Made by a program: the position numbers and the translations under genes
DNA from: Mycolicibacterium neoaurum
GTDB lineage: Bacteria > Actinomycetota > Actinomycetes > Mycobacteriales > Mycobacteriaceae
Direction of reading: 5' to 3'
DNA length: 64,000 nt
Assembly (NCBI RefSeq): GCF_036946495.1
Contig: NZ_JAQIIX010000002.1
Coordinates: 3,472,001-3,536,000 of the forward strand
Notes under the pieces: generated by a model
The model's input: only the letters and a program-made list of their open reading frames with translations
Told to the model about the DNA's origin: nothing
The model's database searches: none
Part shown: positions 16,875 to 26,706 of the stretch, one piece after another
Layout of the letters: each line of letters opens with the position of its first letter
Numbering within the stretch: position 1 is the first letter of the stretch

Positions 16875-17200
16875 CCGCTCATCGAGTTCCACGGGCAGAA
16901 CGCGATGGTTGCGGTGCCGACCATGAACGTCGCCACGTTCTCGGGAACCTTGTCTGCGTTGATCACCACGTCGACGACGTCGAGTTGGTCGACCCCGCCG
17001 TCCATGGTGGCGCACAGTTTGTGGCCGCTGGCCAGCGCGGTGGCCGGGGTGTAGAAGCCGGGGATGATGCCGGCGTTGTGCAGCGCGTTGAGGTATGCGC
17101 GCTCGGTGTTCTCGTCCGCCGCGGCCGCGGGTGAGCCGAGCAGCGCGGCCGCCCCTGCCGCCGACACGGCGAGGGCCCCACGGAACAGGCAGCTGCGCAT
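16871..17200 (-). CDS. Secreted DUF732 protein
   Basis: This 109-residue exported protein has a Sec signal peptide ([21 protein letters not shown], cleavage after SPAAAA near residue 30). The DUF732 domain follows: [32 protein letters not shown] and a final FCPWNSM. The two cysteines are the conserved disulfide pair of the family. DUF732 proteins are abundant in mycobacteria and have no established function. It converges on mbtM, and the two stop regions overlap by four bases. Confidence 0.82.
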   Translation of the reverse strand: MRSCLFRGALAVSAAGAAALLGSPAAAADENTERAYLNALHNAGIIPGFYTPATALASGHKLCATMDGGVDQLDVVDVVINADKVPENVATFMVGTATIAFCPWNSMSG

Positions 17201-17271
17201 GTCTCGACGGTAGTCACTGATCGTGGCGGGGACCAACGATTATGGCGACGATTCGGACACAATGGTCGGTG

Positions 17272-18882
17272 ATGGCTTCCATTCGACCCACCGCACCCGG
17301 TCCATTCGTACGGCTGGCCACCCGCGTGGTGAGTGCGCGACTGCGGCTACCTCCGGCGACGACGGGCTACCGGGTGGACCGCGACGTCGCGGTGACCATG
17401 CGTGACGGTGTCGACCTGCTGACCGACGTCTACCTCCCTGGTGTCCCGCACGCTGAACCCACGGGAACGGTGCTGATCCGCACTCCCTATGGCCGAACGA
17501 ACCTTCCCGCCGCCGTGACCGCCGCGGTCTATGCCGTACGCGGTTATCAGGTGGTGATGCAAAGCGTCCGAGGCACTTTCGGCTCTGGCGGTGACTTCCA
17601 CCCCGGGCATGCCGAGTCCGAGGATGCCGCCGACACGCTGATCTGGTTACGCGACCAGCCTTGGTTCCGCGGGCGGCTGTTCACCGTCGGGTCCTCCTAT
17701 CTCGGCTACACCCAGTGGGCCCTGCTGATGGACCCGCCCCCGGAGCTCGACACGTCGGTGATCGGCATGGCCCCGCACGATTTTGCCGAATCGGGCTGGG
17801 GCACGGGAGCATTCGCGTTGGCCGATTTCCTCACCTGGAGCTACCAGGTCGCCACCCAGGAAGACGGCGGGACGTTGCGCACCGTCGTCCGGATGGTCAC
17901 GATGCCGCGCCGGTTGCGTCGACCGCTGCGGATCGTGCCGCTACGCGATGCCGGCGCGAAGATACTCAAGGATCGTGCTCCGTGGCACGAGTCCTGGCTG
18001 CGCACTCCGGACGCCACCGATCCGTACTGGCGGCCCGCCCGTCTCGGGAGTGCATTGCAGCGCACCCGGACTCCGGTGCTGTTGGTGACCGGCTGGCAGG
18101 ATGTCTTCCTCACCCAGACCTTCGAGCAATATCGCCGACTCCGCGACGGTGGCGCCGGGCCGACGCTGATCGTCGGTCCGTGGACCCACGGTGACGGTGG
18201 TGGGGATGTTTTACGAGAGTCGTTGAGCTGGTTGGCCGGTGAGCGATTCGACGGTGTCCGGGTCTTCGTCACCGGAGACGGCTGGCGGGATCTGTCATCG
18301 TGGCCACCTCCGGCCGATGCGCAGCGGTGGTACCTGAGCCCGCGTGCCGCGCTGACACCGCAACCGGTGGACGGTCCGCCCGCCCGGTTCGTCTACGACC
18401 CGGCGGATCCGACACCGACGATCGGGGGCCGGTTGTTGTTCGCGCCCCGGGGTTATCGCGAGGATTCTGCGCTGGCCGCCCGCAATGACGTCATCACCTT
18501 CACCGGACCCGTGCTCGACCGGCCGGTGGAGGTGATCGGCACCCCGACTGTCGAGTTGGCGCACCGAACCGACACCGGCTGGTGCGATATCGCGGTGCGG
18601 ATCAGCGAGGTCGGCGCCGACGGTCGTTCCCGAAATGTCAGTGACGGTTACGCCACCCGGACACCCGCCGACACCGGGGTGCTCAGGCTGGATCTCGATC
18701 CTGTCGCACACCGCTTCGCGGCGGGGTCACGGATCCGGGTGTCCATTGCCGGCGGTTCGTATCCGCGGTTCGCCCGCAACCCGGGCACCGGTGAGTCGGT
18801 GTGGACCGCATCGCGATTGGTGCCCACCACCCACGAGATCGGCACGCGGTCCCGGTTGAGCCTGCCCGTCATGAACGGATGA
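17272..18882 (+). CDS. CocE/NonD family hydrolase (peptidase S15)
   Basis: This 536-residue serine hydrolase belongs to the X-Pro dipeptidyl-peptidase/cocaine esterase group. The N-terminal alpha/beta hydrolase part shows MRDGVDLLTDVYLP, IRTPYGRTNL (oxyanion region) and the nucleophile motif VGSSYLGYTQW. The C-terminal jelly-roll part carries TVELAHRTDTGWCDIAVRISEV and GSRIRVSIAGGSYPRFARNPGTGE, both typical of NonD proteins. It probably cleaves esters or amides; the natural substrate is unknown. No signal peptide is clear. I start at ATG 17272 rather than 30 bases upstream, because the protein then begins close to the conserved domain. It stands alone between convergent or divergent neighbours. 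Confidence 0.85.
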   Translation: MASIRPTAPGPFVRLATRVVSARLRLPPATTGYRVDRDVAVTMRDGVDLLTDVYLPGVPHAEPTGTVLIRTPYGRTNLPAAVTAAVYAVRGYQVVMQSVRGTFGSGGDFHPGHAESEDAADTLIWLRDQPWFRGRLFTVGSSYLGYTQWALLMDPPPELDTSVIGMAPHDFAESGWGTGAFALADFLTWSYQVATQEDGGTLRTVVRMVTMPRRLRRPLRIVPLRDAGAKILKDRAPWHESWLRTPDATDPYWRPARLGSALQRTRTPVLLVTGWQDVFLTQTFEQYRRLRDGGAGPTLIVGPWTHGDGGGDVLRESLSWLAGERFDGVRVFVTGDGWRDLSSWPPPADAQRWYLSPRAALTPQPVDGPPARFVYDPADPTPTIGGRLLFAPRGYREDSALAARNDVITFTGPVLDRPVEVIGTPTVELAHRTDTGWCDIAVRISEVGADGRSRNVSDGYATRTPADTGVLRLDLDPVAHRFAAGSRIRVSIAGGSYPRFARNPGTGESVWTASRLVPTTHEIGTRSRLSLPVMNG

Positions 18883-18886
18883 CCCG

Positions 18887-19855
18887 TCAACGGATCTTGA
18901 GCACCACCTTGCCGACGGCGGTCCGGTTCTCCAGCGAGGCGATCGCCGCGCCGGCCTGCTCGAAGGGGAACACCACGGGTGCGGGAGCACTGATCGCTCC
19001 GGAGGCCAACAGCGGTGCCAATTCGGTCCACTGCTCGGCCAGATAGCCCGGATGGGTTGCGGCCCAGGCGCCCCAGCCGACCCCGATGGCGTCGACGTTG
19101 TTGAGCAGCAACCGGTTCACCCGAACGGTGGGAATCTCACCGCCGGTGAAACCGACGACGAGCAGTCGACCGGCCGGGGCCAGGGACCGCAACGAGTCGG
19201 TGAACCGGTCCCCACCGACGGGGTCGAGCACGATATCGACCCCGCGGCCGCCGGTGAGTTCTTTGACCGCGTCCTTGAAACCGTCGACCGGCACCACATC
19301 GGTCGCCCCGGCGGCACGGGCGGTATCGGCTTTGGCCTCGGTGCTGACCACCGCGATGGTGCGGGCGGCGCCGAACGCGGGCGCCAGTCGCAGTGCCGAG
19401 GTGCCGATGCCGCCGGCCGCACCGTGCACCTGCACCGTCTCACCCTCGGCGAGCCTGCCCCTGGTGCGCAGGGCGCAATGCACCGTCAGATCGTTGAACA
19501 GGATCCCGGCTCCGGCCTCGAAGCTCACATTGTCCGGCAGTGCGAACACCCGGTCCGGCGGCAACGTCACCACCTCGGCCATGCCGCCGGTCAGCATGCA
19601 TAGGCCCGCCACCCGGTCCCCGGCGGTGAACCCGGACCCTTGCGCGGCGCTGCGCACCACACCGGCGACCTCGGCGCCCGGGATGTAGGGAAGCTCCGCC
19701 TTGTGCTGGTAGAGCCCGCGGGTCTGCAGTGCGTCGGGAAACGCCACCCCCGCGGCGTGCACGTCGATCACCACACCGTCGGACTCCGGTTCGGCGATCT
19801 CCACCAGTTCGGCTGCCTCGGGCCCGTCCAGTCGGGGTATCTGTATAGCGCGCAT
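18887..19855 (-). CDS. NADPH:quinone oxidoreductase-type dehydrogenase
   Basis: This 322-residue MDR-superfamily enzyme lacks the zinc ligands of alcohol dehydrogenases, which places it with the quinone oxidoreductases (QOR). The substrate domain has PYIPGAEVAGVVRS and GDRVAGLCML. The nucleotide fold has VQVHGAAGGIGTSALRLAPAFG, an AxxGxxG-type NADPH site, and DIVLDPVGGDRFTDSLR. It would reduce quinones or enoyl compounds with NADPH. It is divergent from the zinc alcohol dehydrogenase, with only 15 bases between the two starts, so the two promoters must interleave. The start at 19855 begins MRAIQIPRLDGP, the usual N-terminal strand. Confidence 0.85.
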   Translation of the reverse strand: MRAIQIPRLDGPEAAELVEIAEPESDGVVIDVHAAGVAFPDALQTRGLYQHKAELPYIPGAEVAGVVRSAAQGSGFTAGDRVAGLCMLTGGMAEVVTLPPDRVFALPDNVSFEAGAGILFNDLTVHCALRTRGRLAEGETVQVHGAAGGIGTSALRLAPAFGAARTIAVVSTEAKADTARAAGATDVVPVDGFKDAVKELTGGRGVDIVLDPVGGDRFTDSLRSLAPAGRLLVVGFTGGEIPTVRVNRLLLNNVDAIGVGWGAWAATHPGYLAEQWTELAPLLASGAISAPAPVVFPFEQAGAAIASLENRTAVGKVVLKIR

Positions 19856-19870
19856 GACTGACCATTTAAC

Positions 19871-20956
19871 ATGCGTCAAGTGATCAAGGCACGTGCCGCG
19901 GTGCTTCTGGAACCGGGCCAGGAACCGCAGCTCACCGATATCGAACTACGTGATCCGGTCGGCGACGAGGTGCTGGTGCGCATCGATGCCGTCGGCATCT
20001 GCCACACCGATATCACCATGGCGTCCTGGTGCAGCAAGACACCGATGGTATTCGGCCACGAGGGTGCGGGCACCGTGCTCGCCGTCGGTCCGCACGCCAC
20101 GCCGCGCCCCGGCGAGCAGGTGGTGCTGACGTTCGCCAGCTGCGGACAGTGTGGCAACTGTGTGGCCGACCGGCCCGCCTACTGCGATCAGTCCACCAAC
20201 CTCAACATGCGCGGGAGCCGTCGAGACGAGACGAGCCCGCTGCGGTTGAACGGCGCACCCATCACCGCGGGCTTCTTCGGTCAGTCCAGCTTCGCGTCCC
20301 ACGCGATCGCAGGCAGTCGCAATGCCGTGGCGCTGCCCGCAGGCTTGGACCCGGCCCTGGCCGCCCCGCTGGGCTGCAGTGTGCAGACCGGTGTCGGTGC
20401 GGTGGTGAACGTCATCGGACCCGTGCCCAGCGTGGCGGTGTTCGGGGCGGGCGCGGTCGGGCTGTCGGCGGTCATGGGCGCACGTATTGCCGGCGCCGAG
20501 ACCATCATCGCCGTGGACCCGGTGCCAGAGCGGCGGGCGCTGGCCGCCGAACTGGGCGCCACCGCGACCATCGATCCGACGTCCACCGATGCCGCGGCCG
20601 AGATCATCCGGATGACCGGGGGAGTCGCCGGTGCGGTCGACACCACGGCCCGCCCGGAGGTGATCAACGCGGCGGTCGGTGTGCTCGCCTCGCGTGGCAC
20701 CCTGGCCCTTGTCGGTCTCGGCGCGCCGACGGCGGAGCTGCCGGTGACGCTGATCATGGGCAAGGGGCTGACGGTGCGCGGAGTGGTCGAAGGTGACAGC
20801 GACCCGCAGATGTTCATCCCGCAGCTCGCCCGCTGGTATCACGAGGGCCTGCTGCCGCTGGACCTGCTGGTGAGTACTTTCGCGTTCGACGATTTCGCGT
20901 CCGCTTGGTCGGCGGCCGAGTCCGCGACCGTCATCAAACCGGTGCTGGTCACGTAA
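19871..20956 (+). CDS. Zinc-dependent NAD(P) alcohol dehydrogenase
   Basis: This 361-residue zinc alcohol dehydrogenase is of the class III/aryl-alcohol type. Catalytic zinc ligands are visible in GICHTDIT and GHEGAG, and the structural zinc loop in CGQCGNCVADRPAYC. The cofactor fold is VAVFGAGAVGLSAVMGARIAGA with a DPVPERR run after the second strand. It would oxidise a primary or aromatic alcohol to an aldehyde; the substrate is not evident. The start could be ATG 19871 or the GTG at 19880. It shares a very short divergent promoter region with the quinone-oxidoreductase-type gene. Confidence 0.88.
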   Translation: MRQVIKARAAVLLEPGQEPQLTDIELRDPVGDEVLVRIDAVGICHTDITMASWCSKTPMVFGHEGAGTVLAVGPHATPRPGEQVVLTFASCGQCGNCVADRPAYCDQSTNLNMRGSRRDETSPLRLNGAPITAGFFGQSSFASHAIAGSRNAVALPAGLDPALAAPLGCSVQTGVGAVVNVIGPVPSVAVFGAGAVGLSAVMGARIAGAETIIAVDPVPERRALAAELGATATIDPTSTDAAAEIIRMTGGVAGAVDTTARPEVINAAVGVLASRGTLALVGLGAPTAELPVTLIMGKGLTVRGVVEGDSDPQMFIPQLARWYHEGLLPLDLLVSTFAFDDFASAWSAAESATVIKPVLVT

Positions 20957-21024
20957 CGCCGGTACGTATCGAGACAGGGGCTACGCTCCCGTCTCAGGCA
21001 ATGATGCCGAGGATTGGAGCCACC

Positions 21025-21948
21025 GTGACGCTACCCACCCTTCCCGAGGGACGCCCCCTGACGGTGCGCTCGGCCGACGGAACCCGCCTGCACGCCCAGG
21101 TGTTCGGCCCCGATGACGGCTACCCGATCGTGCTGGCGCACGGAATCACCTGTGCCATCGAGGTATGGGCCCATCAGATAGCCGACCTGGCCGGTGATTA
21201 CCGTGTCATCGCCTACGACCACCGCGGGCACGGTCGCAGCGAGATCCCGCGCCGGCGCAGCGGCTACAGCCTGAACCACCTGGCTGCCGATCTGGACTCG
21301 GTGCTCGATGCCGCGCTCGCGCCGGGCGAGCGCGCCGTCATCGCCGGGCACTCGATGGGTGGCATCGCGATCACCTCGTGGTCGCAACGCTATCCGCGCC
21401 GCGTTGCCCAGTGCGCCGACGCCGTGGCCCTGATCAACACCAGCACCGGCGATCTGCTGCGCGATGTCCAGCTGGCCAGGGTGCCTGCCGCGCTGGCCGC
21501 CACCCGCGTGCGTACCGCGGGCTCCCTGCTGAAGACCTTCGGCGCCACACCCGTACCCAAACTCGCCGACCGGGCCAACAAGCGTTTCGTCGGCTACCTG
21601 GCCGTCGGTGCCACCGCCGAGCCGGAGGTGGGCGAGCTGGTGTACCGGCTGTTCGCCACCACTCCACCCGCCGGGCGTGGCGGCTGGGCCAGAGTTCTGG
21701 TCGATGGTCTTGGCGCACAACATATCTCGTTGTCGAACCTGTCCGTGCCGACCCTTGTCATCGGGAGCACGCAGGACCGGTTGCTGCCCATCAACGCCTC
21801 GCGTCACATCGCCGACAACGCACCCCGGCTCGCCGAGTTCGTCGAGCTGCCCGGCGGACATTGCGCCATCCTGGAATGCCCGGCTGAGGTGAACCGGCGG
21901 TTGCGCTCACTCACCGAAAACGTCGGCAGGCAACGCATCAGCTCGTGA
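21025..21948 (+). CDS. Alpha/beta hydrolase
   Basis: This 307-residue hydrolase has the oxyanion motif [12 protein letters not shown], the YDHRGHGRS strand-turn, the nucleophile elbow [12 protein letters not shown], a late acid in GSTQDRLLP and the catalytic His in [10 protein letters not shown]. The fold is close to haloalkane dehalogenase/perhydrolase-type lipases, and the substrate is unknown. I chose GTG 21025 because GGAG sits five bases upstream; ATG codons at 21001 and 21004 are alternatives. A possible -10 TACGCT lies at 20982-20987. Its 3' end overlaps the convergent aofH end by 11 bases. Confidence 0.82.
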   Translation: MTLPTLPEGRPLTVRSADGTRLHAQVFGPDDGYPIVLAHGITCAIEVWAHQIADLAGDYRVIAYDHRGHGRSEIPRRRSGYSLNHLAADLDSVLDAALAPGERAVIAGHSMGGIAITSWSQRYPRRVAQCADAVALINTSTGDLLRDVQLARVPAALAATRVRTAGSLLKTFGATPVPKLADRANKRFVGYLAVGATAEPEVGELVYRLFATTPPAGRGGWARVLVDGLGAQHISLSNLSVPTLVIGSTQDRLLPINASRHIADNAPRLAEFVELPGGHCAILECPAEVNRRLRSLTENVGRQRISS

Positions 21949-23272
21949 GATAGGTGGCGGCCTCGGCGGCGGCACGCCGGCCCGACCGGACCGCGCCGTC
22001 GAGAAAACCCGTCCATTGGTCGGCGGTTTCGGTTCCCGCCCAGAAGATCCCGCCCACCGGTGTGCGCAGATGCGCGCCGTGCGCGGTCCAGGATCCCGGT
22101 GGCACGGCCGCAGTCGGACCGCCCGGTGCGAACGGTTCGGCACTCCAACAGTGGTCGAGATAGTCGATGGGTCGGGCGGCCTTGTCACCGAACAACGTCA
22201 CGAAGCACCGCAGTGCCTGCTCGCGGCGTGCAGCGGGCGGGAGTGAGTCGAAGGTGCGTGCGGACGCAAAGCCCAACAGCACGCCCGGTCCCTGATCGCC
22301 CGGGCTGACATCGAAGGTGATGAACACCGGTCCGTCGTCGGACAGTGACTCTCCCGAGCAGCCGTCGGCGCGCCAGAACGGGGTGTCGTAGGCCGCGTAT
22401 GCCTTGCTGAGATTGCCCTGCGGCCAATTCGGGATGAGCTCGGCATGCCCGGTGGGCAGGGCCGGCTCGAAGTCGATCGCACCGCGATGGGCCGGCGGAA
22501 TCGCGATGATCACCGTCCTGGCCGAGTGCGTACCGCGCCCGGATTCGACGACGTATCCGTCCTCTGTGCGTAAAACCCGCTGTACCGGTGCCGATGTCAG
22601 GACCCGTTCGCCCAAATCTGCGGCCATCCGTGCGGCGATCGGCTGGGTTCCCGCCGGGAAGTGGTCCTGCTGTGCGCCACCCTTGACGTCGAGCATCCGG
22701 GCCAGCCCGCCGGCGGCCTTGATATAGCGCACGGCGTGCAGCATGGACACCTCGTCGGGCTCACAGCCCCAGGTGACGCGGGACATGATGGCCATCAGGT
22801 TGCGCGTCGACGCACCTGCGTGCACGGCGCGCAGCCAACTCTCCAGGCTCTTCTGGTCCAGACGCGCCGCGGCCGGCGCAGACCAGGTGTCGGTGACCGG
22901 GATGAGCCGGGACAGCCGGTCGAAGCGCCATTGGATCCGGGAGACGTCGAGAAGCTCGATCAGCGACAGCTTGGGGATGGTGCTGCGGTAGGACCGCACC
23001 TTGCCGTGCCAGTGGATCAGGTTCTTGCCGCGGCTGTATGTCGGCACGGTCGCACAGCCCAGTTCGGCTGCCAGTTCGCGCACGGCGTCCTGGGTAGGGC
23101 CGACGAAGGTTGCGCCCAGGTCGACCGGCACGCCGGCCACGGTCGCGGTGTAGGAACGTCCGCCCACCCGGTCGCGACCCTCAAGCACAAGTACATCGTG
23201 GCCGAGTCCGGTCAGCTCGCGCGCTGCTGACAGACCAGCAAACCCTGCCCCCACCACGATCACATCGGTCAC
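21938..23272 (-). CDS. aofH: Flavin-containing monoamine oxidase AofH
   Basis: This 444-residue FAD amine oxidase has the N-terminal dinucleotide fold [22 protein letters not shown] followed by [15 protein letters not shown], a central [16 protein letters not shown], and a C-terminal FAD segment [21 protein letters not shown]. It matches M. tuberculosis AofH (Rv3170) along its length as I remember it. It oxidises amines to aldehydes with release of ammonia and peroxide; the physiological substrate in mycobacteria is unclear. The GTG at 23272 puts the Rossmann motif near the N-terminus. An upstream start at 23320 would add 16 non-conserved residues. It diverges from the LLM oxidoreductase. Confidence 0.86.
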   Translation of the reverse strand: MTDVIVVGAGFAGLSAARELTGLGHDVLVLEGRDRVGGRSYTATVAGVPVDLGATFVGPTQDAVRELAAELGCATVPTYSRGKNLIHWHGKVRSYRSTIPKLSLIELLDVSRIQWRFDRLSRLIPVTDTWSAPAAARLDQKSLESWLRAVHAGASTRNLMAIMSRVTWGCEPDEVSMLHAVRYIKAAGGLARMLDVKGGAQQDHFPAGTQPIAARMAADLGERVLTSAPVQRVLRTEDGYVVESGRGTHSARTVIIAIPPAHRGAIDFEPALPTGHAELIPNWPQGNLSKAYAAYDTPFWRADGCSGESLSDDGPVFITFDVSPGDQGPGVLLGFASARTFDSLPPAARREQALRCFVTLFGDKAARPIDYLDHCWSAEPFAPGGPTAAVPPGSWTAHGAHLRTPVGGIFWAGTETADQWTGFLDGAVRSGRRAAAEAATYLTS

Positions 23273-23339
23273 GGCACCCAGTGTGCCGTCTCGGCGCGCC
23301 GAGGTGGGCGTTGCCTGCATTTTCGCTTCGAAATCGCAT

Positions 23340-23345
23340 TAGGGT
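23340..23345 (+). promoter_or_regulatory. -10 element of a probable leaderless promoter
   Basis: TAGGGT followed by eight bases and the GTG at 23354 fits a leaderless transcript for the LLM oxidoreductase and supports that start. Confidence 0.45.
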
Positions 23346-23353
23346 GACGGCCT

Positions 23354-24346
23354 GTGAAGGTGATGACTGCACTGCATGGATTGTCCGGAGCTGCCGAGCG
23401 GGCCCGCGAGTTGCGCGATGCCGGGGCCAGCGGTGTGTTCACCTTCGAGGGGCCGCACGATGTGTTCGCTCCGCTGACCTTGGCGTCGACGGTCGGCGGG
23501 CTGGACCTGATGACCAATGTGGCAATCGCCTTTCCGCGCAATCCGATTCACCTTGCCCACCAGGCCGTCGATCACCAGATCTTGACCGAGGGACGGTTCA
23601 CCCTCGGGCTTGGCACCCAGATCCGCACCCAGATCGAGAAGCGATTCGGTGCGGACTTCGACCGGCCGGTGGAACGGATGGTCGAACTCGTCGGCGCGCT
23701 ACGTGCGATCTTCGCGACCTGGCAGACCGGTGAGCGGCTGGATTTCCGAGGCGAGTTTTACCGGCACACGCTGATGACGCCGACCTTCACCCCGCGGGAC
23801 AACCCCTACGGACCGCCGCCGATCTATGTCGGTGCGCTCGGGCCACGTTTGACCAAGGCCACCGCGCAGCATGCAGACGGGTTGCTGGTGATGCCCTTCG
23901 GTAACAAGAAGTTTCTGCACGAGGTGACGATGGCGGCGGTCGACAAGGGCCTGGCCGCCGCCGGCCGGACCCGCGCCGACCTGGCGGTGGTACCCGAGAT
24001 CATCGTCTCGGTGGCCTCCGATGCCAACGACGATCACCGGGCGACCCGTCAGTTGTTGGCGTTCTACGGATCGACGCCGGCCTACCGGCCGGTGCTGGAC
24101 ATCCACGGTTGGGGAGATCTGCAACCCGAGCTCAATGCACTGTCCAAACAGGGCAAATGGGCGGAGATGGGATCGCTGATCGATGACGAGGTGCTGCACA
24201 CCATCGCGGCGTGCGGTACTCCGACCGAGATCGCCGACCATGTCCGGGACCGGGTGGCGGGCATCTCCGACCGGATCTGCATCTACCAGCCGGGCCCCAT
24301 CGAGACCGACTCGTTGGCTCAGATCGTTGACGCGTTGCACACCTGA
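23354..24346 (+). CDS. F420-dependent LLM-class oxidoreductase
   Basis: This 330-residue TIM-barrel enzyme of the luciferase-like monooxygenase superfamily probably uses coenzyme F420 rather than FMN, as most mycobacterial members do. Visible landmarks are VAIAFPRNPIHLAHQAVDHQ, LGLGTQIRTQIEKRFGADFDRP, YGPPPIYVGALGPRLTKA and a late GTPTEIADHVRDR. It closely follows the TIGR03617-type mycobacterial subfamily, whose substrate is not settled. The GTG start is eight bases downstream of TAGGGT. It reads in the same direction as the Baeyer-Villiger monooxygenase 47 bases downstream, but no functional link is apparent. Confidence 0.85.
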   Translation: MKVMTALHGLSGAAERARELRDAGASGVFTFEGPHDVFAPLTLASTVGGLDLMTNVAIAFPRNPIHLAHQAVDHQILTEGRFTLGLGTQIRTQIEKRFGADFDRPVERMVELVGALRAIFATWQTGERLDFRGEFYRHTLMTPTFTPRDNPYGPPPIYVGALGPRLTKATAQHADGLLVMPFGNKKFLHEVTMAAVDKGLAAAGRTRADLAVVPEIIVSVASDANDDHRATRQLLAFYGSTPAYRPVLDIHGWGDLQPELNALSKQGKWAEMGSLIDDEVLHTIAACGTPTEIADHVRDRVAGISDRICIYQPGPIETDSLAQIVDALHT

Positions 24347-24393
24347 GGTCCTATGGTGGTTGGTACGGGAGAGGACCATGAGGAGGTTGTCCG

Positions 24394-25914
24394 ATGGCCG
24401 AGCGTGCCGAGGCTGATGAAGCCGAGTTCAGCGATGTCCTGATCATCGGGGCGGGCATCTCCGGGATCAACGCTGCCTACCGCATCCGTGAGCGCAACCC
24501 GAACCTGACGTTCACGATCCTGGAGCGGCGCGAACGCATCGGCGGTACCTGGGACCTGTTCCGCTACCCCGGGATTCGTTCCGATAGCGATATCTTCACG
24601 CTGAGCTTCCCGTACGAGCCGTGGACCGGTCGCGATCATGTTGCCGAGGGCGCCGACATCCGCGACTACCTGGTCGCCACGGCCCGGAAGTTCGGCATCG
24701 ACCAGCACGTCCGGTTCGGCACGCAGGTGTCCTCGGCCGACTGGGATTCCTCGACCGATACCTGGACGGTGCATGCCGAAAGCGAGGGGGGCGCGACAAC
24801 GTATCGATGCCGGTTCCTGTTCTTCGGCACCGGCTACTACAACTACGACGAGCCATACACCCCGGAGTTCCCGGGTATCGAGAACTTCGGGGGCACGGTG
24901 GTGCATCCGCAGTTCTGGCCGGAGGATCTCGACTACACCGGTAAGCGCATCGTCGTGATCGGCAGCGGTGCCACCGCCATCAGCCTGGTGCCTGCGCTGT
25001 CGGCCACGGCGGGTCATGTCACGATGTTGCAGCGTTCGCCGACGTACATGATGTCCATGCCCGCGGTGCCCAAACCGACCGAGGCGGTCCGCAGGATGCT
25101 GCCGCGCAAGATCGCCCACCAGGTGGTCCGATTCCGCAACGCGTGGATGCACTACTTCATCTACGTGTTCTTCCGCAGCATGCCGAAGTTGGGACGCAAG
25201 CTGATCCGGCGAACCACCATCAGTGCGCTGCCGAGCGGCTATCCCGTCGATGTGCATTTCAAGCCGCGCTATAACCCGTGGGATCAGCGGATGTGCCTGG
25301 TGCGCGACGGTGACCTTTTCGAAGATATCAGCGCGGGAAGGGCCGATGTGGTGACCGACCACATCGACCATATCGATGCCGACGGGATCGTGCTGAAGTC
25401 CGGTGACCGCATCGACGCCGACATCATCGTCACCGCCACCGGGTTGCAGCTCCTGGCACTTGGTGGGATCCAGATCAGCATCGACGGTGCCACGATCGAT
25501 CCGACCGACCGGTTCGTCTACAAGGAGTATCTGCTCGAGGACGTCCCGAACATGGCGTGGTGTATCGGCTACACCAACGCCTCGTGGACGTTGCGGGCCG
25601 ATATGACCGCACGCGCGGTGGCCAGGCTGCTCGCCTATATGGAGGAGAAGGGCTACACCCATGCCTACCCGCACCTGGGTTCGGTGGCCATGCCCGAGAA
25701 GCCGACGTTCGATCTGGCCGCCGGTTACGTGACCCGCGCACTGCACGCGTTGCCCAAATCGGGCACCCGCCGGCCGTGGAAGGTGCGGCACAACTACGCC
25801 CTGGACACCTTCGAGCACCGGTTCGACCGGATTGAGGAGTCGATGACGTTCGGTCGGGTGCAATCGGGTTCGCGTCCCGCGCCCGCTGACGCTCCCGCCG
25901 AAGTGAGTGCCTGA
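24394..25914 (+). CDS. Baeyer-Villiger/flavin-containing monooxygenase (EthA/MymA family)
   Basis: This 506-residue FAD and NADPH enzyme inserts oxygen into ketones or oxidises sulfur or nitrogen. It has two Rossmann motifs (IIGAGISGINAAY near residue 17; VIGSGATAISLV near 188) and the Baeyer-Villiger fingerprint FGGTVVHPQFWP at 165-176. The run GGTWDLFRYPGIRSDSDIFTL is nearly shared with EthA and MymA of M. tuberculosis, which activate thioamide prodrugs and modify mycolates respectively. I cannot separate the paralogues. The ATG has AGGAGG upstream. It converges on the AraC regulator with one base between the stops. Confidence 0.88.
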   Translation: MAERAEADEAEFSDVLIIGAGISGINAAYRIRERNPNLTFTILERRERIGGTWDLFRYPGIRSDSDIFTLSFPYEPWTGRDHVAEGADIRDYLVATARKFGIDQHVRFGTQVSSADWDSSTDTWTVHAESEGGATTYRCRFLFFGTGYYNYDEPYTPEFPGIENFGGTVVHPQFWPEDLDYTGKRIVVIGSGATAISLVPALSATAGHVTMLQRSPTYMMSMPAVPKPTEAVRRMLPRKIAHQVVRFRNAWMHYFIYVFFRSMPKLGRKLIRRTTISALPSGYPVDVHFKPRYNPWDQRMCLVRDGDLFEDISAGRADVVTDHIDHIDADGIVLKSGDRIDADIIVTATGLQLLALGGIQISIDGATIDPTDRFVYKEYLLEDVPNMAWCIGYTNASWTLRADMTARAVARLLAYMEEKGYTHAYPHLGSVAMPEKPTFDLAAGYVTRALHALPKSGTRRPWKVRHNYALDTFEHRFDRIEESMTFGRVQSGSRPAPADAPAEVSA

Positions 25915-25915
25915 A

Positions 25916-26671
25916 TCACGGGGTCCGAATCGTCAGGCCGGTGGCCAGCAGCTGGGTGGCCGACAGTCCGAACGTGGACTTGAAGCGGTCGGATAGATGT
26001 GACGAGCTGGCGAAACCGGCCTCGACGGCAGCGGTGGTGAGGTTGGCCCCGGCCGACAATTCCGCGCCCGCGCGCATCAGCCGGCACCACATCCGATACC
26101 GGCGCAGGCTGGTGCCGATATCGGCGGAGAACAGATGCAGGAAGCGGGATTCGGAGAGGCCGGCCTCGGCGGCGAGCTCCGAGGCCCGTGCCGCATGCAC
26201 GGGGTCATCGCGGATCTGTTTGGCGGCCAACTCCATCCGCGGGTCCACCGTGCGCAATTCCCGGGGTGCGGCGATATCGAGCCAACGCCCGGCCTCCCGG
26301 TCGTCGTGCGGTGGGGAAAGTAGAAGCTGTTCTGAGCGGTGCCCTATGCCGATGCCGTGGGTGATGTCACGGAACTGGTTGCGGCAGGCCGTGCTCCGTT
26401 GTGCGGCCGGATCCAGATAGCAGGACACCAGCGGTCCGGTCATCGTCAGATGGTGGGTCAATCGGGGCGGGATGAGCGCGCTGCGTGTGGTGACCCGATA
26501 CCCGCCGATATCGACGGTCAGCGGCGCATCCACGCCCACGGCCAGACACCACACCGACCCTGAATGCGGATCGAGGCCCAGCGCCGGACCGGAGTACAGC
26601 GCCTGTCCCGGCCAGATCCAGACGGCGGGATAGCAGGTTTGTGGAAGCTCGGTCCCCTCACGCGTTGACAT
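25916..26671 (-). CDS. AraC-family transcriptional regulator
   Basis: This 251-residue regulator has a cupin-like N-terminal sensing part (GLDPHSGSVWCLAVGVDAPLTVDI, ALIPPRLTHHLTM) and a C-terminal double helix-turn-helix: ASELAAEAGLSESRFLHLFSADIGTSLRRYRMW and TTAAVEAGFASSSHLSDRFKSTFG. The order is that of classical AraC activators. It diverges from the DUF4345 membrane protein with 35 bases between starts, so that gene is the first candidate target. The sensed compound is unknown. Confidence 0.85.
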   Translation of the reverse strand: MSTREGTELPQTCYPAVWIWPGQALYSGPALGLDPHSGSVWCLAVGVDAPLTVDIGGYRVTTRSALIPPRLTHHLTMTGPLVSCYLDPAAQRSTACRNQFRDITHGIGIGHRSEQLLLSPPHDDREAGRWLDIAAPRELRTVDPRMELAAKQIRDDPVHAARASELAAEAGLSESRFLHLFSADIGTSLRRYRMWCRLMRAGAELSAGANLTTAAVEAGFASSSHLSDRFKSTFGLSATQLLATGLTIRTP

Positions 26672-26706
26672 GCTGGACTCCTCACCGCATCGATCAGGAG
26701 GTTACC